DNA of 64,000 nucleotides from an uncultured Mailhella sp. (GCF_944324615.1 NZ_CALUWY010000008.1:1-64000); one strand, 5' to 3'; positions 26,549-36,574 are shown, counted from the first letter of the stretch. The notes: generated by a model from the sequence alone, not told the origin. Program-made: numbers and translations.

Positions 26549-28111
26549 ATGGATGACATCATTTATTACGCCTTCGCGCTGGTCAGCCTTGTGGCCGGTG
26601 CGCTCCTCGGCGTCTTCATACAGCGGCATGTGACCACCAAACGCATCGGCGAAGCCAACGAACTGGCTCAGCGCATTGTGGAAGAAGCGCGCAAGGAAGC
26701 GCAGGCGCAGAAGAAGGAGATTCTGCTCCAGGGGCAGAACGAGATCTTCAGCCAGAAGCACGCCTTCGAGGTGGAATGCAAGGATCAGGAACGCGCCCTC
26801 AAGAACCGTGAGAAGAAGCTCCAGGACATCAGCGACCGCATGGAAGAGAAGATGGAGCGCATCACGCAGAAGGAGCACGACATTCTCGCCCAGGAAAAGG
26901 AGCAGACGCAGCGTGAGCGCGTGCTGGCCGAAAAGGAACAGCAGGTGGAAGCCACCCTCGACGAGCAGGAACGCCGTCTGCAGGAAGTTTCCGGCCTGAC
27001 GGCGGAGGAAGCCAAGTCCCGCCTGTTCGAGGAAATAGAATCCCGCACGCGCCATGAAGCCGCGAAGATGATGCGCGTCATTGAAACGGAAGCCCGGGAA
27101 ACGGCGGACCGCAAGGCCAAGGAAATTCTGGCCTGCGCCATACAGCGCTATGCCGGCGACTATGTGGGCGAACAGACGGTGACGGCCGTCACCCTGCCCA
27201 GCGAGGACATGAAGGGCCGCATCATCGGCCGCGAGGGCCGCAACATCCGTGCTCTGGAAGCGGCCACGGGCGTGGATCTCATCATTGACGACACGCCGGA
27301 AACCGTCATTCTTTCCGCCTACAGCCCCATACGCCGTCAGGTGGCCCGCATGGCGCTGGAGCGCCTCATTCAGGACGGCCGCATCCACCCCGCCCGCATC
27401 GAGGACATCGTGCACAAGTGCGAGCAGGAACTGGAAGTGCAGATCCGCGAGGTGGGCGAACAGGCCACCTTCGACGCGGGCGTGCACGGCATCAACCCCG
27501 ACATCATCCGTCTGCTCGGCCAGCTCAAGTACCGCACGAGCTTCACGCAGAACGTGCTTCAGCATTCGCTGGAAGTTTCCGCCCTCTGCGGCATGATGGC
27601 CGCTGAACTCGGCATGGACATCAAGCGCGCCAAGCGCGCGGGCCTGCTGCACGACATCGGCAAGGCCGTGGACCATGAGGTGGAAGGTTCCCATGCCCTC
27701 ATCGGCGCCGACATCGCCAAGAAATACGGCGAAGGCAAGGATATCGTCCATGCCATCGCCGCCCACCATGAGGACGTGCATCCCGAAACGGCACTTGCCG
27801 TGCTCGTGCAGGCTGCCGACTCCCTCTCCGGCGCACGTCCCGGCGCGCGCAAGGAACTGCTGGAAAACTACGTCAAGCGCCTTGAGGATCTGGAGAACAT
27901 TGCCGATTCCTTTGAAGGCGTGGCCAAGTCCTACGCCATTCAGGCAGGGCGCGAGCTTCGCGTCATCGTCAATTCCGACAATGTGGACGACGACAGCACC
28001 TACCTGCTCTGCAAGGACATTTCCGCCAAGATCGAGGAAAATCTCACCTACCCCGGCCAGATCCGCGTCACGGTCATCCGCGAACGCCGCGCCGTGGGTT
28101 TTGCCAAGTAG
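26549..28111 (+). CDS. rny: ribonuclease Y
   Basis: 520 residues. Residues 1-25 form a membrane anchor, followed by a long coiled coil to about 200, a KH domain ([20 protein letters not shown]), and an HD domain with [19 protein letters not shown] and AAHHEDV. It starts mRNA decay at the membrane. The ATG at 26549 has AGGA upstream; the frame is open to 26348 but that part overlaps the 6S RNA. Confidence 0.96.
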   Translation: MDDIIYYAFALVSLVAGALLGVFIQRHVTTKRIGEANELAQRIVEEARKEAQAQKKEILLQGQNEIFSQKHAFEVECKDQERALKNREKKLQDISDRMEEKMERITQKEHDILAQEKEQTQRERVLAEKEQQVEATLDEQERRLQEVSGLTAEEAKSRLFEEIESRTRHEAAKMMRVIETEARETADRKAKEILACAIQRYAGDYVGEQTVTAVTLPSEDMKGRIIGREGRNIRALEAATGVDLIIDDTPETVILSAYSPIRRQVARMALERLIQDGRIHPARIEDIVHKCEQELEVQIREVGEQATFDAGVHGINPDIIRLLGQLKYRTSFTQNVLQHSLEVSALCGMMAAELGMDIKRAKRAGLLHDIGKAVDHEVEGSHALIGADIAKKYGEGKDIVHAIAAHHEDVHPETALAVLVQAADSLSGARPGARKELLENYVKRLEDLENIADSFEGVAKSYAIQAGRELRVIVNSDNVDDDSTYLLCKDISAKIEENLTYPGQIRVTVIRERRAVGFAK

Positions 28112-28176
28112 CGTCATATCGCCGTCATGAACGGGAGGCATACTGTTCCCGTTCTCAGCTCCATAAGGATACCTTC

Positions 28177-28578
28177 ATGTTCTACACCCCTTCCGATTTT
28201 ACGCCCGATTTTTCCAAATCCGGAGGCCTTGTGGCCGCCGTCGCCCAGGATGCCGCCACCGGCGAAGTGCTGATGCTGGCCTGGATGAACCGCGAGGCAT
28301 GGGAAGCCACCCTCGCCACCGGTGAGGCGCATTACTGGAGCCGCAGCCGTCAGAAGCTGTGGCACAAGGGGGAAAGCTCCGGCAACGTGCAGAAGGTTTC
28401 GGCCATACGTCTGGACTGCGATTCCGACGCCGTGGTGCTGGAAATAGAGCAGGTGGGCGGTTCCGCCTGCCACACCGGCAGAAGAAGCTGTTTTTACCGG
28501 CGGATCACTCCCGGCAGCGGGGAAGTGTCCATCTGTTCCCCTCAGGTTTTCGATCCCGCAGAAGTGTACAAGAAGTAG
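28177..28578 (+). CDS. hisI: phosphoribosyl-AMP cyclohydrolase
   Basis: 133 residues, a stand-alone HisI without the HisE pyrophosphatase domain. [29 protein letters not shown] and the zinc-binding [14 protein letters not shown] are diagnostic. It opens the adenine ring of PR-AMP in histidine synthesis. hisG follows after 11 bases. Confidence 0.96.
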   Translation: MFYTPSDFTPDFSKSGGLVAAVAQDAATGEVLMLAWMNREAWEATLATGEAHYWSRSRQKLWHKGESSGNVQKVSAIRLDCDSDAVVLEIEQVGGSACHTGRRSCFYRRITPGSGEVSICSPQVFDPAEVYKK

Positions 28579-28589
28579 AGGCTCACAGC

Positions 28590-29495
28590 ATGAAATCTCA
28601 GCTCAAGCTCGGTATCCCCAAAGGTTCCCTGGAAGAAGCCACCATCGCCCTTTTCGACAGGGCCGGATGGAAAATCCATAAGCATGTCCGCAACTATTTT
28701 CCCGACATCAACGACCCGGAACTGACGGCCAGACTGTGCCGCGTTCAGGAAATCCCCGAATACATCCAGAACGGCATTCTCGACGTGGCGCTCACCGGCA
28801 AGGACTGGCTGGAGGAACGCGGCGTTTCCTACGGCGGCAAGGAAGACAGCGACGCGCCCGTGGTGGTGATTTCCGACCTGGTGTACTCCAAGGTTTCCAA
28901 CCGCAAGGCCCGCTGGGTGCTGGCCGTGGCCGGCGATTCCCCCTACCAGTGCGCGGCCGATCTTGAGGGCAGGCGCATCTCCACGGAACTTGTGGGCGTG
29001 AGCCGTCGTTATTTTGAGGAAAAGGGCGTGCCCGTCCAGATCAACTATTCCTGGGGCGCCACCGAAGCCAAGGTCGTGGAAGGGCTGGCCGACGCCATTG
29101 TGGAAGTGACGGAAACGGAAACCACCATACGCGCCCACGGTCTGCGCGTCATCGACGAGGTCATGGCCAGCAATACCGTGCTCATTGCCAACCGCGCGGT
29201 GTGGAACGACCCGGAAAGCCGTCACAAGATCGAGCAGATCGACCTGCTTCTGCAGGGCGCGCTCAGGGCGGAAAGCTTTGTCTGCCTCAAGATGAACGCT
29301 CCCACCGCCAGACTGGATGCCATTCTCGGCCTGCTGCCCGCCCTGAATTCCCCCACCGTGGCCGCCCTGCGCGATCCGGCCTGGGTTTCCCTGGAAACCG
29401 TGGTGGATACGCATGTGGTGCGCGATCTTATTCCTCAGCTGCATGAGATGGGTGCCGAAGGCATCCTGGAATACAGCCTCAACAAGGTCATCTAG
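28590..29495 (+). CDS. hisG: ATP phosphoribosyltransferase, long form
   Basis: 301 residues, the HisG-long type with a C-terminal regulatory domain, so no HisZ partner is needed and histidine feedback is expected. KLGIPKGSLEEAT and the PRPP loop region EVTETETTIRAHGLRVIDEV mark it. The ATG at 28590 has AGAGG about 8 bases upstream; an in-frame start at 28359 lies inside hisI. The other his genes hisH and hisF are 1.7 kb away. Confidence 0.95.
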   Translation: MKSQLKLGIPKGSLEEATIALFDRAGWKIHKHVRNYFPDINDPELTARLCRVQEIPEYIQNGILDVALTGKDWLEERGVSYGGKEDSDAPVVVISDLVYSKVSNRKARWVLAVAGDSPYQCAADLEGRRISTELVGVSRRYFEEKGVPVQINYSWGATEAKVVEGLADAIVEVTETETTIRAHGLRVIDEVMASNTVLIANRAVWNDPESRHKIEQIDLLLQGALRAESFVCLKMNAPTARLDAILGLLPALNSPTVAALRDPAWVSLETVVDTHVVRDLIPQLHEMGAEGILEYSLNKVI

Positions 29496-29638
29496 TTTTT
29501 TTCATCGGCAACAGGAGCCGGGGCATGGCGTTTTTCGCCGTGCTCCGGCTTTTTTCGTTCCGGGGCGCTCTCAGGCAGAGCTGCGTGCTGTGAAAGGCGC
29601 GAAGTGCGGAAGGCTCCCGGTTTTTTCAGAACAATATG

Positions 29639-29677
29639 AAAAAGGCCGCCGCTTCGGGGGAAGCGGCGGCCTTTTTT
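29639..29677. terminator. bidirectional terminator between hisG and asd
   Basis: GGCCGCCGCTTC and GAAGCGGCGGCC form a 12-bp stem with a GGGG loop, flanked by five As and six Ts, so it works for both convergent genes. Confidence 0.93.
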
Positions 29678-29695
29678 GCATGATGCGGGGAAGAA

Positions 29696-30736
29696 TTACA
29701 GGAACATGCCGGGGTTGGCCACGGAGACAAGATCGCGCTTCATGAGTTCCTCGGCGATCTGCACGGCGTTGAGGGCCGCGCCCTTGCGCACGTTGTCGGC
29801 CACGATCCACAGGTTCAGGGCGTTTTCGCAGCTTTCATCCTCGCGGATGCGGCCGACGAACACGTCGTCCTCACCGGCGGCGTCCACGGCCAGGGGGTAG
29901 AGGTTGGCGCGGGGGTTGTCGACGACCTGCACGCCGGGAGCCTGAGAAAGAATGACGCGGGCCTGAGCGGCGGTGAGCTTCTTTTCCGTTTCGATGTTCA
30001 CGGATTCGGAATGGCCGTAGAACACGGGCACGCGCACGCAGGTGGCCGTCACGCGGATGTTCGGATCGAGCATCTTGTGCGTTTCGTTCACCATCTTCAT
30101 TTCTTCCTTGGTGTATTCGTTTTCCTGGAAGACGTCGATGTGGGGCAGGCAGTTGAAGGCGATCTGATGAGGATAGGCCTTGGGTTCGATGTCCTGCATG
30201 TTGAAGAGGCGGCGCACCTGGGTTTCCAGCTCGTCGATGCCCTTCTTGCCCGTGCCGCTCACGGCCTGCATGGTGGTCACGACAATGCGCTTGATGACGG
30301 CGGCGTCATGCAGGGGCTTCAGGGCCACCAGCATCTGAATGGTGGAGCAGTTGGGGTTGGCGATGATGCCGTTGTGCTTTTCCAGGTCTTCGGGGTTCAC
30401 TTCGGGAATCACCAGAGGGCAGCGCTCATCCATGCGCCAGGCGCTGGAGTTGTCCACCACCACGCAGCCGGCGGCCACGGCGTGGGGAGCGAACTCGGTG
30501 GAAACACTGCCGCCGGCGGAGAAGATGGCAAGATCAATGCCCTTGAAAGAGTCCTTCGTCAGTTCCTTGACCGTGATTTCATCGTCTCCGAAGGGAACTC
30601 TGGTTCCGGCGGAACGGGCGGACGCGAGGGCGGTAATGGAGGCGCAGGGGAAACGGCGTTCGGCGAGGGTTTTCAGCATCTCACGGCCGACGGCGCCTGT
30701 TGCGCCGCACACTGCAACATTAAGGGACTTTTTCAT
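29696..30736 (-). CDS. asd: aspartate-semialdehyde dehydrogenase
   Basis: 346 residues. VAVCGATGAVGREML is the NADP site; NPNCSTIQM holds the catalytic Cys; the His and Arg of the active site lie in the later VRVPVFYGHSESVNIETE segment. It turns aspartyl phosphate into the semialdehyde for lysine, threonine and methionine, linking lysC and thrC of this window. The ATG at 30736 is the family start; the frame continues to 30829 through the promoter region. Confidence 0.96.
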   Translation of the reverse strand: MKKSLNVAVCGATGAVGREMLKTLAERRFPCASITALASARSAGTRVPFGDDEITVKELTKDSFKGIDLAIFSAGGSVSTEFAPHAVAAGCVVVDNSSAWRMDERCPLVIPEVNPEDLEKHNGIIANPNCSTIQMLVALKPLHDAAVIKRIVVTTMQAVSGTGKKGIDELETQVRRLFNMQDIEPKAYPHQIAFNCLPHIDVFQENEYTKEEMKMVNETHKMLDPNIRVTATCVRVPVFYGHSESVNIETEKKLTAAQARVILSQAPGVQVVDNPRANLYPLAVDAAGEDDVFVGRIREDESCENALNLWIVADNVRKGAALNAVQIAEELMKRDLVSVANPGMFL

Positions 30737-30757
30737 GGCGGGAATCTCTCCTGTTCC

Positions 30758-30793
30758 AAACTTGCGCAAAATCGCAAGTTTTGCATTATTGTA
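30758..30793 (-). promoter_or_regulatory. asd promoter -10 box with inverted repeat at the start site
   Basis: On the minus strand TACAAT (30793-30788) is a good -10 box, with no clear -35. Directly downstream lies a 9-bp perfect inverted repeat, AAACTTGCG (30758-30766) and CGCAAGTTT (30773-30781), 6-base spacer. It would cover positions near +1 to +24: either a repressor operator or a 5' mRNA stem-loop. Confidence 0.5.
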
Positions 30794-30927
30794 AAACGGA
30801 TCTTTGCACCCGCCGCGCACACATGTCAAGCCATGCGTTCTTTTTCTTTAAGTTTTGAAAGGGAGTATAAGTAAAATCAGTAAGTTGGTGTGATAAGCCG
30901 TTTTTTTCGTCCCCGGGAAAGAAGGGC

Positions 30928-30955
30928 TTGCGCTGTTTTACGTCTTGGTTATGAT
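30928..30955 (+). promoter_or_regulatory. promoter of the small lipoprotein gene
   Basis: TTGCGC (30928-30933), 16-base spacer, TATGAT (30950-30955). The start codon at 30975 is about 15 bases beyond the expected transcription start. Confidence 0.55.
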
Positions 30956-30974
30956 GTCCGCAGGAGGACGCGAC

Positions 30975-31154
30975 ATGAGAATATTCCTTTTCCCGTTGGC
31001 GGTTACGCTCCTGTTCGCATGTTGTCTTACCGGATGCCTGAGTGAAGACCGCCTCGACGATGTGAAGATCGACGGCAGCATGACCACCGTGCTCGGCACG
31101 GGGAGCGGCTATTCCGGCGGCGGCAGTCAGATGCGGACCGGCATAAGTTTTTAG
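30975..31154 (+). CDS. tiny lipoprotein
   Basis: 59 residues. [21 protein letters not shown] is a lipoprotein signal peptide with lipobox LTGC, leaving a mature peptide of about 39 residues rich in Gly, Ser and Asp. GGAGG precedes the ATG by about 7 bases; an in-frame ATG at 30945 lies within the promoter. No family recognised. It lies 32 bases before hisH and may be co-transcribed with it. Confidence 0.75.
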   Translation: MRIFLFPLAVTLLFACCLTGCLSEDRLDDVKIDGSMTTVLGTGSGYSGGGSQMRTGISF

Positions 31155-31186
31155 CCTCTTGGACATTTTCAACCAAGGTCATCCCG

Positions 31187-31822
31187 ATGCTTGCCATTCT
31201 CGACTACAAGGCGGGAAACCAGACCAGCGTTCTTCGTGCGCTGCGCGCTCTGGGCGTTCCGGCCGAGATCACGGCCGACCCGTCGACCATACTTTCCGCC
31301 GAGGGCGTGATCTTCCCCGGCGTGGGCGCGGCCGGACAGGCCATGGCCCAGCTCACCTCCACCGGCATGGACAAGGTCCTCAGAGAGGCCGTGGCCATGG
31401 AAAAACCCCTGCTCGGCATATGTCTCGGCTGTCAGATTCTTCTGGAACACAGCGAGGAGAACGATACCGACGCTCTCGGCATTCTGCCCGGCGTCTGCCG
31501 CCGCTTCCAGCCGGAATGGAAGGACGGCGGGGAACCCATACGCATTCCGCACATGGGCTGGAATACCCTTGAGGTGAAGCGCCCCTCGGTGCTTCTGGAA
31601 GGCGTGGAAAAGGACGCGCGCTTTTACTTCGTGCACAGCTACTACACCGAACCGGCCCCGGAACTGGTCATTGCCACCAGCAGTTACGGGTGCGAGTTCA
31701 CGGCGGTGTACGGCCGTCCCGGACTCTGGGCCGTGCAGTTTCACCCCGAAAAGAGCGGCAGGCCCGGCCTGCGTCTGCTGACGAATTTCTATCATTACTG
31801 CAGGGAGGGGGCCCGTGTCTGA
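31187..31822 (+). CDS. hisH: imidazole glycerol phosphate synthase, glutaminase subunit
   Basis: 211 residues, class I glutamine amidotransferase. The catalytic Cys is in [11 protein letters not shown] and the His-x-Glu in [10 protein letters not shown]. It feeds ammonia to HisF. Its end overlaps hisF by 8 bases, ensuring paired translation. Confidence 0.96.
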   Translation: MLAILDYKAGNQTSVLRALRALGVPAEITADPSTILSAEGVIFPGVGAAGQAMAQLTSTGMDKVLREAVAMEKPLLGICLGCQILLEHSEENDTDALGILPGVCRRFQPEWKDGGEPIRIPHMGWNTLEVKRPSVLLEGVEKDARFYFVHSYYTEPAPELVIATSSYGCEFTAVYGRPGLWAVQFHPEKSGRPGLRLLTNFYHYCREGARV

Positions 31823-32606
31823 GAAAAGCCATCTGAGCAGAAGGCTCATCCCCTGTCTCGACGTTCGCAACGGCCGCCTGACCAAGGGCATCAAGTTCAA
31901 GGGCAACGTGGACATAGGCGACCCTGTGGAAACGGCCCGCCGCTATTATGAGGAAGGCGCGGACGAAATCGTCTTCTACGACATCACGGCCTCCTGCGAG
32001 GCCCGGGGCATTTTCCTCGACGTGGTGGAGCGCGTGGCGAGCAACATTTTCATTCCCTTTTCCGTGGGCGGGGGCATTTCCTCCGTGGAAGACATGCGCG
32101 CCGTGCTGCTGGCCGGGGCGGAAAAGGTTTCCGTGAATTCGGCGGCGGTGAAGGACCCCTTCCTCATCAGCCGCGGTGCGGACGCCTTCGGTTCTCAGGC
32201 CGTGGTGGTGGGCATGGACGTCAGGCGCGTGAGCGTGAGCGAGGCATGCCCTTCCGGGTATGAAATCGTCATACACGGCGGCCGCATGCCCATGGGCATC
32301 GACGCCGTGGCCTGGGCCCGCCGCTGCGAGGAACTCGGAGCCGGGGAGCTGTGCGTCAACTCCATCGACGCCGACGGCACCAAGGACGGCTACGAGCTCA
32401 CCCTCACCCGCATGATCTGCGATGCGGTGACCATTCCCGTCATTGCGTCGGGCGGCGCGGGAGCCCCTGAGCATCTGGTGGATGCGGTAACGAAGGGCGG
32501 CGCCTCCGCCGCGCTCGTGGCCTCCATCGTGCATTACGGTCAGTATACCATTGCGGAATTGAAGGATTACATGGAAAAGGCCGGCGTTCCGGTGCGGAAG
32601 GTGTAG
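31815..32606 (+). CDS. hisF: imidazole glycerol phosphate synthase, cyclase subunit
   Basis: 263 residues, (beta/alpha)8 barrel. [15 protein letters not shown] with the catalytic Asp, and [15 protein letters not shown] with the second, plus the phosphate sites SVGGGI and VIASGGAG. The start is GTG at 31815 with GGGAGGGGG a few bases upstream, within hisH. A variant worth noting is LTKG in place of the usual VVKG. Confidence 0.96.
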   Translation: MSEKSHLSRRLIPCLDVRNGRLTKGIKFKGNVDIGDPVETARRYYEEGADEIVFYDITASCEARGIFLDVVERVASNIFIPFSVGGGISSVEDMRAVLLAGAEKVSVNSAAVKDPFLISRGADAFGSQAVVVGMDVRRVSVSEACPSGYEIVIHGGRMPMGIDAVAWARRCEELGAGELCVNSIDADGTKDGYELTLTRMICDAVTIPVIASGGAGAPEHLVDAVTKGGASAALVASIVHYGQYTIAELKDYMEKAGVPVRKV

Positions 32607-32700
32607 AGCCGCCCGCCATCCGGCGCAGAACGGTTGCGGCCGGAGGACAAAGCGTCTATGCTTGCCGCTTCCTATACGCCCATCATCCGAGGAGTACGAC

Positions 32701-34140
32701 ATGTCTCACGATTTCCCCACGCGCCGCGCGCGCATGGAATATGTCTGCATGAACTGCGGCCGACGCCATCCGGTGGACGCCCTTCTTTATACCTGCCCCG
32801 ACTGCGGCGGCGTTCTTCTGCTGGAAGATCTTGATTTCGACGAGATGAAGGAAAAGGGCGCGCAGTACTGGCGCGATACCTTCGACGCGCGCCGCGCCAC
32901 CCGCACGTCGGCCCTGCGCGGCGTGTTCCGCTTCTATGAGCTCATGGCTCCCGTGCTGGAGGAAGAGGACATCGTGTACCTCGGGGAAGGCGACACGCCC
33001 ATCATCGAGGCTTCCGCCGAGCTTGAGAAGCATGTCGGCCGCCGCTTCGCCTACAAGAACGACGGCATGAACCCGAGCGCCTCGTTCAAGGACAGGGGCA
33101 TGGCCGGGGCCTACAGCTATCTGAAGTCCCTGGTGCGCAGGAACGGCTGGAAGGAAGTGCTCACCATCTGCGCTTCCACGGGCGATACCTCGGCCGCGGC
33201 GGCCATGTACGGGGCCTATGTGGGCGCGCCCATACGCACCGTGGTGCTTCTGCCTCACGGCAAGGTCACGCCCGCGCAGCTTTCCCAGCCCCTCGGTTCC
33301 GGCGCGCAGGTGCTGGAAGTGCCCGGCGTGTTCGACGACTGCATGAAGGTGGTGGAATACCTGGCCGATCATTACCGCGTGGCCCTGCTCAATTCCAAGA
33401 ACAGCTGGCGTGTGCTCGGGCAGGAATCCTATGCCTACGAAGCGGCCCAGTGGTACGGCTGGGACATGGCGGGCAAGGCCCTGTTCATGCCCATCGGCAA
33501 CGCGGGCAACATCACTTCCATGATTTCCGCCTGCCTGAAGATGCGCCGCCTCGGCATCATTGAGGAACTGCCCCACATCGTGGGCGTGCAGTCCGAACAT
33601 GCCGACCCGGTGTGGAGATACTACAGCACCCCGAAGGAGCAGCGTGCATATCACCCCGTGACCGTGCAGCCCAGCGTGGCGCAGGCCGCCATGATCGGCA
33701 ACCCCGTCTCCTTCCCCCGCGTGAAGAATCTTGTGGAGCGCTTCGAGGCCATGGGCGGCCGTTTCGACGTGGTGCAGGTGACGGAGCAGGCCATCATGGA
33801 TTCCATGATTCTTGCCAACCGTCACGGTCACATCGCCTGCACGCAGGGCGGGGAAAGCTTTGCGGGCATGCTGAAGGCCGACGAACTCGGCCTGCTCGGC
33901 AGGGAGGAATTCTGCATCCTCGATTCCACGGCCCACGCCCTGAAGTTCGCGGGCTTCCAGAACATGTACTTCGAGGATTCCTTCCCCGCCGAATACGGCG
34001 TGAAGGCCCGTCCGGAACTTGTGAATCACCCCAAGCTGCTGCTCACCGCCGAGGAGCGGGCCGCCATGCCTGCGGAGGAATTCACGAAGGCCGCCGCCCT
34101 TGCCGTGGCCGAAGCTGCGGGGCTGAACGCGAGAGCGTAG
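32701..34140 (+). CDS. thrC: threonine synthase
   Basis: 479 residues, PLP fold type II. The N terminus carries a zinc-ribbon (CMNCG and CPDCG) seen in one ThrC class. NPSASFKDRGM holds the PLP Lys, and FMPIGNAGNITSM resembles the phosphate loop. It turns phosphohomoserine into threonine. The ATG at 32701 has GAGG about 8 bases upstream. The C-terminal part is longer than in short ThrC enzymes. Confidence 0.94.
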   Translation: MSHDFPTRRARMEYVCMNCGRRHPVDALLYTCPDCGGVLLLEDLDFDEMKEKGAQYWRDTFDARRATRTSALRGVFRFYELMAPVLEEEDIVYLGEGDTPIIEASAELEKHVGRRFAYKNDGMNPSASFKDRGMAGAYSYLKSLVRRNGWKEVLTICASTGDTSAAAAMYGAYVGAPIRTVVLLPHGKVTPAQLSQPLGSGAQVLEVPGVFDDCMKVVEYLADHYRVALLNSKNSWRVLGQESYAYEAAQWYGWDMAGKALFMPIGNAGNITSMISACLKMRRLGIIEELPHIVGVQSEHADPVWRYYSTPKEQRAYHPVTVQPSVAQAAMIGNPVSFPRVKNLVERFEAMGGRFDVVQVTEQAIMDSMILANRHGHIACTQGGESFAGMLKADELGLLGREEFCILDSTAHALKFAGFQNMYFEDSFPAEYGVKARPELVNHPKLLLTAEERAAMPAEEFTKAAALAVAEAAGLNARA

Positions 34141-34189
34141 GGCGGCTTTCTCCAAAAGCCCGGATACGGGCCGTTTCCGGAGAAGCCGC

Positions 34190-34218
34190 TTGACAGCGTG
34201 TGGTTCACAGGCTATCCC
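34190..34218 (+). promoter_or_regulatory. promoter of the ferredoxin gene
   Basis: A perfect -35 TTGACA (34190-34195), 17-base spacer, and TATCCC (34213-34218). It leaves a leader of about 85 bases that is AT-rich near 34262-34275. Confidence 0.6.
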
Positions 34219-34311
34219 TCATTCATCGGATACTCCAGACAAGTATCCCGACTCAACTCGGAATTATTAACTAGTGCCGGACTTTGTTTCGGCCGAACAT
34301 TGGAGGCTGTT

Positions 34312-34500
34312 ATGGGCTACAAGATTACTTTTGACGCTGACAAGTGCGTCGGCTGCGGCCAGTGCGTGGATATCTGCCCCGTGTCCGTGTGGGAACTTCA
34401 CGACGGCAAGAGCGATCCCGTGAACGCTGAAGAATGCCTTGGCTGCGAATCCTGCACCGGCGTTTGCGAACACGACGCCATCGTGATCGAAGAAGACTAA
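34312..34500 (+). CDS. 2[4Fe-4S] ferredoxin
   Basis: 62 residues with two cluster motifs, CVGCGQCVDICP and CLGCESCTGVCEHDA, the layout of small Desulfovibrio-type ferredoxins. It is a soluble low-potential electron carrier. GGAGG lies 6 bases before the ATG. It has its own promoter and terminator, so it is monocistronic and probably well expressed; its partner enzyme cannot be told from context. Confidence 0.93.
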   Translation: MGYKITFDADKCVGCGQCVDICPVSVWELHDGKSDPVNAEECLGCESCTGVCEHDAIVIEED

Positions 34501-34628
34501 CTGCAGGTTTCAAGGGCGGCGCAGCCCGCCCGGCCTTGCGCGCCTTGCCGCGAAAGGCCGTGAAAGGCCTGAAGTCGCCCTGAACGCTGACGGTTCCGCC
34601 GTTTTCCGGCGGCCCGTGTGAGCCTGTT

Positions 34629-34664
34629 ACCGCCGGATGGGCTTTGCTCATCCGGCGGTTTTTT
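34629..34664 (+). terminator. intrinsic terminator after the ferredoxin gene
   Basis: ACCGCCGGATG and CATCCGGCGGT form an 11-bp stem followed by TTTTTT, 22 bases before the next start codon. Confidence 0.9.
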
Positions 34665-34685
34665 AACCGTTTTCTGGTGGAATGT

Positions 34686-35357
34686 ATGAAGATCAACCCG
34701 GAATTGGACGCTATCTTTCAGGAGTATGACCAGCTTGCAGCGCAGGCCGATCAGCTTTTCGACCGTGTGAAACAACAGTTCCCCGAAGAGGTGGCCTGCA
34801 CCGAAGGGTGCAGCAGCTGCTGTCACGCGGCCTTTGACCTTTCTCTTGTGGAAGCCATGGCGCTGAACCGTGCGTTCAACCGGGAGTTCGACTTCGGTAT
34901 CCGCCGTTCCGCCGTGCTTCAGGCCGCAAGCGACGCCGACCGTCAGCTCACCCGCCTGAAGAGGCATTATTTCCAGCAGGCCCGCCAGGGTATGTCCGAT
35001 GAGGAAATCATGGTGGAGGCCGCGAAGGAGCGCGTGCGCTGCCCGCTGCTCGGGCTCGACAACACCTGCCTTCTTTATGAGCACCGCCCCATCACCTGCC
35101 GTATTTACGGCGTGCCCACGTCCATTCACGGCAAGGCCCATGTCTGCGGGGAATGCCGTTTCAAGAAGGGACAGCCCTATCCCACCGTGGCGCTCGACCG
35201 CATACAGGACCGCCTGGCGGACATGAGCCGCCGCATCGGCGCCGCCGTCGGTTCCCGTTTCCGTGAGCTGCACCGGGTGTATGTGCCTGTTTCCATGGCC
35301 CTCATCACCAAGTACGACGATGCCTATCTCGGCATAGGGCCGGCCCCCAAGGAGTAG
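34686..35357 (+). CDS. YkgJ-like cysteine cluster protein
   Basis: 223 residues. CTEGCSSCCHAAFDLSLVEA carries the CxxxCxxCC motif of the zinc/iron-chelating UPF0153 (YkgJ) family, and later CPLLGLDNTCLLYEHRPITCR and CGECRF add the remaining conserved cysteines. A metal or Fe-S site is likely; the biochemical role is unknown. A start at 34686 avoids the terminator stem that an ATG at 34644 would include. The next gene begins 3 bases after its stop. Confidence 0.85.
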   Translation: MKINPELDAIFQEYDQLAAQADQLFDRVKQQFPEEVACTEGCSSCCHAAFDLSLVEAMALNRAFNREFDFGIRRSAVLQAASDADRQLTRLKRHYFQQARQGMSDEEIMVEAAKERVRCPLLGLDNTCLLYEHRPITCRIYGVPTSIHGKAHVCGECRFKKGQPYPTVALDRIQDRLADMSRRIGAAVGSRFRELHRVYVPVSMALITKYDDAYLGIGPAPKE

Positions 35358-35360
35358 CCC

Positions 35361-35759
35361 ATGTCCATAGCTCCGCTTCTGCGCAACGAGAAGCCGCGCA
35401 GCCTCACCCCGGAAGAAGAAAAGCTCAAGCGCGATCTGTACGAGAAGATCCCGCCGCGCCGCCGCAAGTTCATCGACCGCATCGGCTACGACAACTGGGA
35501 TCCTTTCCCCGAACCCAACGAGCCTGTGGAAATACGCAAGGACGTGACGCAGCGCACGGCCCAGCAGCTCATGCAGGAATTCATCCGTTCCAAGAAGTGC
35601 GAGGCGCAGCTTGCCGGGGAATCCGGGCCCAGCGAAGCCTTCATCCAGGGCGCCATGGAAGCCGCCGTGGGTGTGGTGAACAAGCAGGATAAATTTCTCG
35701 GCACCTATGAATTTGCCGCCTGGTACCATGAACTCCTAAAAAAGGAAGGCCACATCTGA
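35361..35759 (+). CDS. conserved hypothetical protein in the YkgJ operon
   Basis: 132 residues, charged, no membrane segment and no signal peptide. The pattern LTPEEEKLKRDLYEKIPPRR and IDRIGYDNWDPFPEPN suggests a compact soluble protein, with a C-terminal helical part (TAQQLMQEFIRS). No family recognised. It is fused by overlap to its neighbours: 3 bases after the YkgJ gene and sharing the A of TGATG with the TPR gene. Confidence 0.75.
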   Translation: MSIAPLLRNEKPRSLTPEEEKLKRDLYEKIPPRRRKFIDRIGYDNWDPFPEPNEPVEIRKDVTQRTAQQLMQEFIRSKKCEAQLAGESGPSEAFIQGAMEAAVGVVNKQDKFLGTYEFAAWYHELLKKEGHI

Positions 35760-36391
35760 TGAAAGACCGCTATACCGACATCCACGAATATATCCACGAT
35801 CTTCAGGAAGCCATTGAGAAAGACCCCAAATGCGCCATTCACCACTATAACCTCGGTGTGGCCATGCTTTCTCTCGGCGACTATACCGAGGCTGAGGAAT
35901 GCTTCCTGAACGCCGTTCGCAACTCCGCTCACATGGCCGAAGCCTTCGTGCAGCTCGGCGGCCTGTGCCTGCGCCGCGGCGATCTCGACGGCTGCATGCA
36001 GTACAACAAGGAAGCCGCGGAATGCCGCGCCAAGTTCCCTGTGGCCTGGGGCAACATCGGCTTCGTGCACCTTCAGAGGGGCGAAGTGGATGAGGCCATT
36101 GCCGCACTTCACAAGGCCCTCACCTGGGATCCCAAGTACATTCAGGCCCGCGCCACCTTTGCTTCCGCCCTGTATATGAAGGGTGAATATGAAAAGAGCG
36201 CGGAAATGAGCAGAATGGTACTTGAACAGGAACCTTCCTTTGCTCCGGCCTGGAATAATCTTTCTCTGGCCTGCTTTGAACTCGGCGAGGTGGAAAAAGC
36301 CAAGGAATACGCCGAGAAGGCGTGCGAGTTCGGCTATGACGTTTCCGACGACTACTGGAAGCTGCTTGAGGAATCGGTGAAAAAGGCCTAG
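35759..36391 (+). CDS. TPR-repeat protein
   Basis: 210 residues made of at least four tetratricopeptide repeats (for example HHYNLGVAMLSLGDYTEAEE, AWGNIGFVHLQRGEVDEAIA, APAWNNLSLACFELGEVEKA), no signal peptide. It is a cytoplasmic scaffold or chaperone-like protein. Its ATG overlaps the previous stop by one base, so the three-gene operon YkgJ-hypothetical-TPR acts as a unit. Confidence 0.85.
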   Translation: MKDRYTDIHEYIHDLQEAIEKDPKCAIHHYNLGVAMLSLGDYTEAEECFLNAVRNSAHMAEAFVQLGGLCLRRGDLDGCMQYNKEAAECRAKFPVAWGNIGFVHLQRGEVDEAIAALHKALTWDPKYIQARATFASALYMKGEYEKSAEMSRMVLEQEPSFAPAWNNLSLACFELGEVEKAKEYAEKACEFGYDVSDDYWKLLEESVKKA

Positions 36392-36574
36392 TTGGCGCTT
36401 GCGGAAAAAAGATTTTTTCTGTAGGAAGAGCGGCAGGTTTCAGGAGCTTTCCACCGGCGCGCAGACCCGCAGGGGTTCTGACGTCGCCGGTTTTGTCTTT
36501 CATGACGGCCGTGCTTTACGGCGGGCATATCCTTTCCTCCTGAGAAAAGGGACGATTTGCCGGCGGACAAATAC

